From contig NZ_JAFMZP010000004.1 in the NCBI RefSeq assembly GCF_024436435.1, positions 1-64,000 on the forward strand: DNA of 64,000 nucleotides, written 5' to 3'. Under the pieces are notes generated by a model. It saw only the letters and a list, made by a program, of their open reading frames with translations. It did not search any database and was not told the DNA's origin. Origin of the DNA: Desertivirga xinjiangensis. GTDB lineage: Bacteria; Bacteroidota; Bacteroidia; Sphingobacteriales; Sphingobacteriaceae. Both the position numbers and the translations under genes were made by a program. Each line of letters starts with the position of its first letter. Within the stretch, counting starts at the first letter, position 1. Shown piece after piece: positions 63,741 to 64,000 of the stretch.

Positions 63741-64000
63741 ATGATTATGAAAACTCAAACACGACTTAGCAAACTTATGCTCGCATTCGCAGCATTTTTA
63801 ACTTTAAGCTCAGTCATGATTCTTAGTTCCTGCAGTAAGGATGACGACGATGACGATATGGATGGCGCTAATATACAGGTGATCCATTCGGCTGAAGGTA
63901 CCGGCAGGGTAGAACTGTACCTGGACAATCAAAAGGTTAACAATTCAGCAGTAGCTTATGCGCAGTCATCGGGATATCTTAGAACAACTACCGGAGCGAA
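63741..64000 (+). CDS. DUF4397-like surface lipoprotein, 5' part
   Basis: Starts ATG 63741 (or ATG 63747, MKTQTRLSK) and runs off the window end. The signal peptide ends in a lipobox (ILSSC), and Cys is followed by SKDDDDDDM, an Asp run like the surface-export signal of Bacteroidota lipoproteins. The next segment, IQVIHSAEGTGRVELYLDNQ, matches the start of DUF4397 domains. Likely exposed at the cell surface; function unknown. Confidence 0.75.
   Translation, partial: MIMKTQTRLSKLMLAFAAFLTLSSVMILSSCSKDDDDDDMDGANIQVIHSAEGTGRVELYLDNQKVNNSAVAYAQSSGYLRTTTGA

Overview
The window is a chromosomal segment of a Bacteroidota bacterium, most likely of the family Sphingobacteriaceae (Pedobacter/Mucilaginibacter-like); the family assignment is inference. 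Supporting signs are the GldA/GldFG gliding-type ABC transporter, atpD-atpC standing apart from the other ATP synthase genes, FloA, promoter-like boxes of the Bacteroidota form TAnnTTTG, a surface-lipoprotein signal of Cys followed by an Asp run, and several small ECF sigma factors. It reads as mostly core genome. I saw no prophage, transposase, CRISPR array or integrated plasmid. The only mobile-looking DNA is a family of short palindromic, MITE-like repeats.

Layout. 1-36 is the 3' end of a 5S rRNA. 0.4-6.3 kb holds DNA repair genes (recA, nth, uvrA) and an ECF sigma factor. 6.4-10.9 kb holds metZ, an OsmC protein, a YceI protein, a small DUF551-like protein and an acyl-ACP desaturase. 10.9-14.5 kb (minus) is an operon of circularly permuted ATP-grasp, alpha-E and transglutaminase proteins ending in a small charged protein. 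14.6-19.0 kb (minus) holds a class III aminotransferase, an ECF sigma/membrane protein/Spy-like periplasmic protein unit, and a MarR/hydrolase pair. 19.3-28.4 kb (plus) is a haem cluster, hemA-hemCD fusion-hemB-hemL-[histidine kinase-response regulator-TPR-like protein]-hemE-hemJ. 28.4-35 kb holds outer-membrane proteins, another sigma-factor operon, an orphan ABC ATPase and an LTA-synthase-like sulfatase.

35-50.5 kb (minus) is a branched-chain amino acid supercluster. In transcription order it is leader peptide/attenuator, ilvD, ilvB, ilvN, ilvC, a repeat element, a ModF-like ABC ATPase, leuA, leuC, leuD, a CimA-type citramalate synthase and leuB, followed by ilvA as a separate unit. The best regulatory find is upstream of ilvD. 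A 35-codon leader peptide whose core is almost entirely Ile/Leu/Val is followed by a rho-independent terminator. The 3' end of the leader can pair with the 5' arm of that terminator, as a classical attenuator requires.

50.9-64 kb holds atpDC, two tandem small membrane proteins that share a WYAQPW motif, an SDR-type reductase, floA, tRNA-Arg(ACG), adk, obgE, a hexapeptide acyltransferase, gldA, an outer-membrane barrel protein, gldF-gldG, dnaN and the start of a DUF4397-like surface lipoprotein cut by the window end.

Gene calls rest on family motifs read from the translations. No database search was run.
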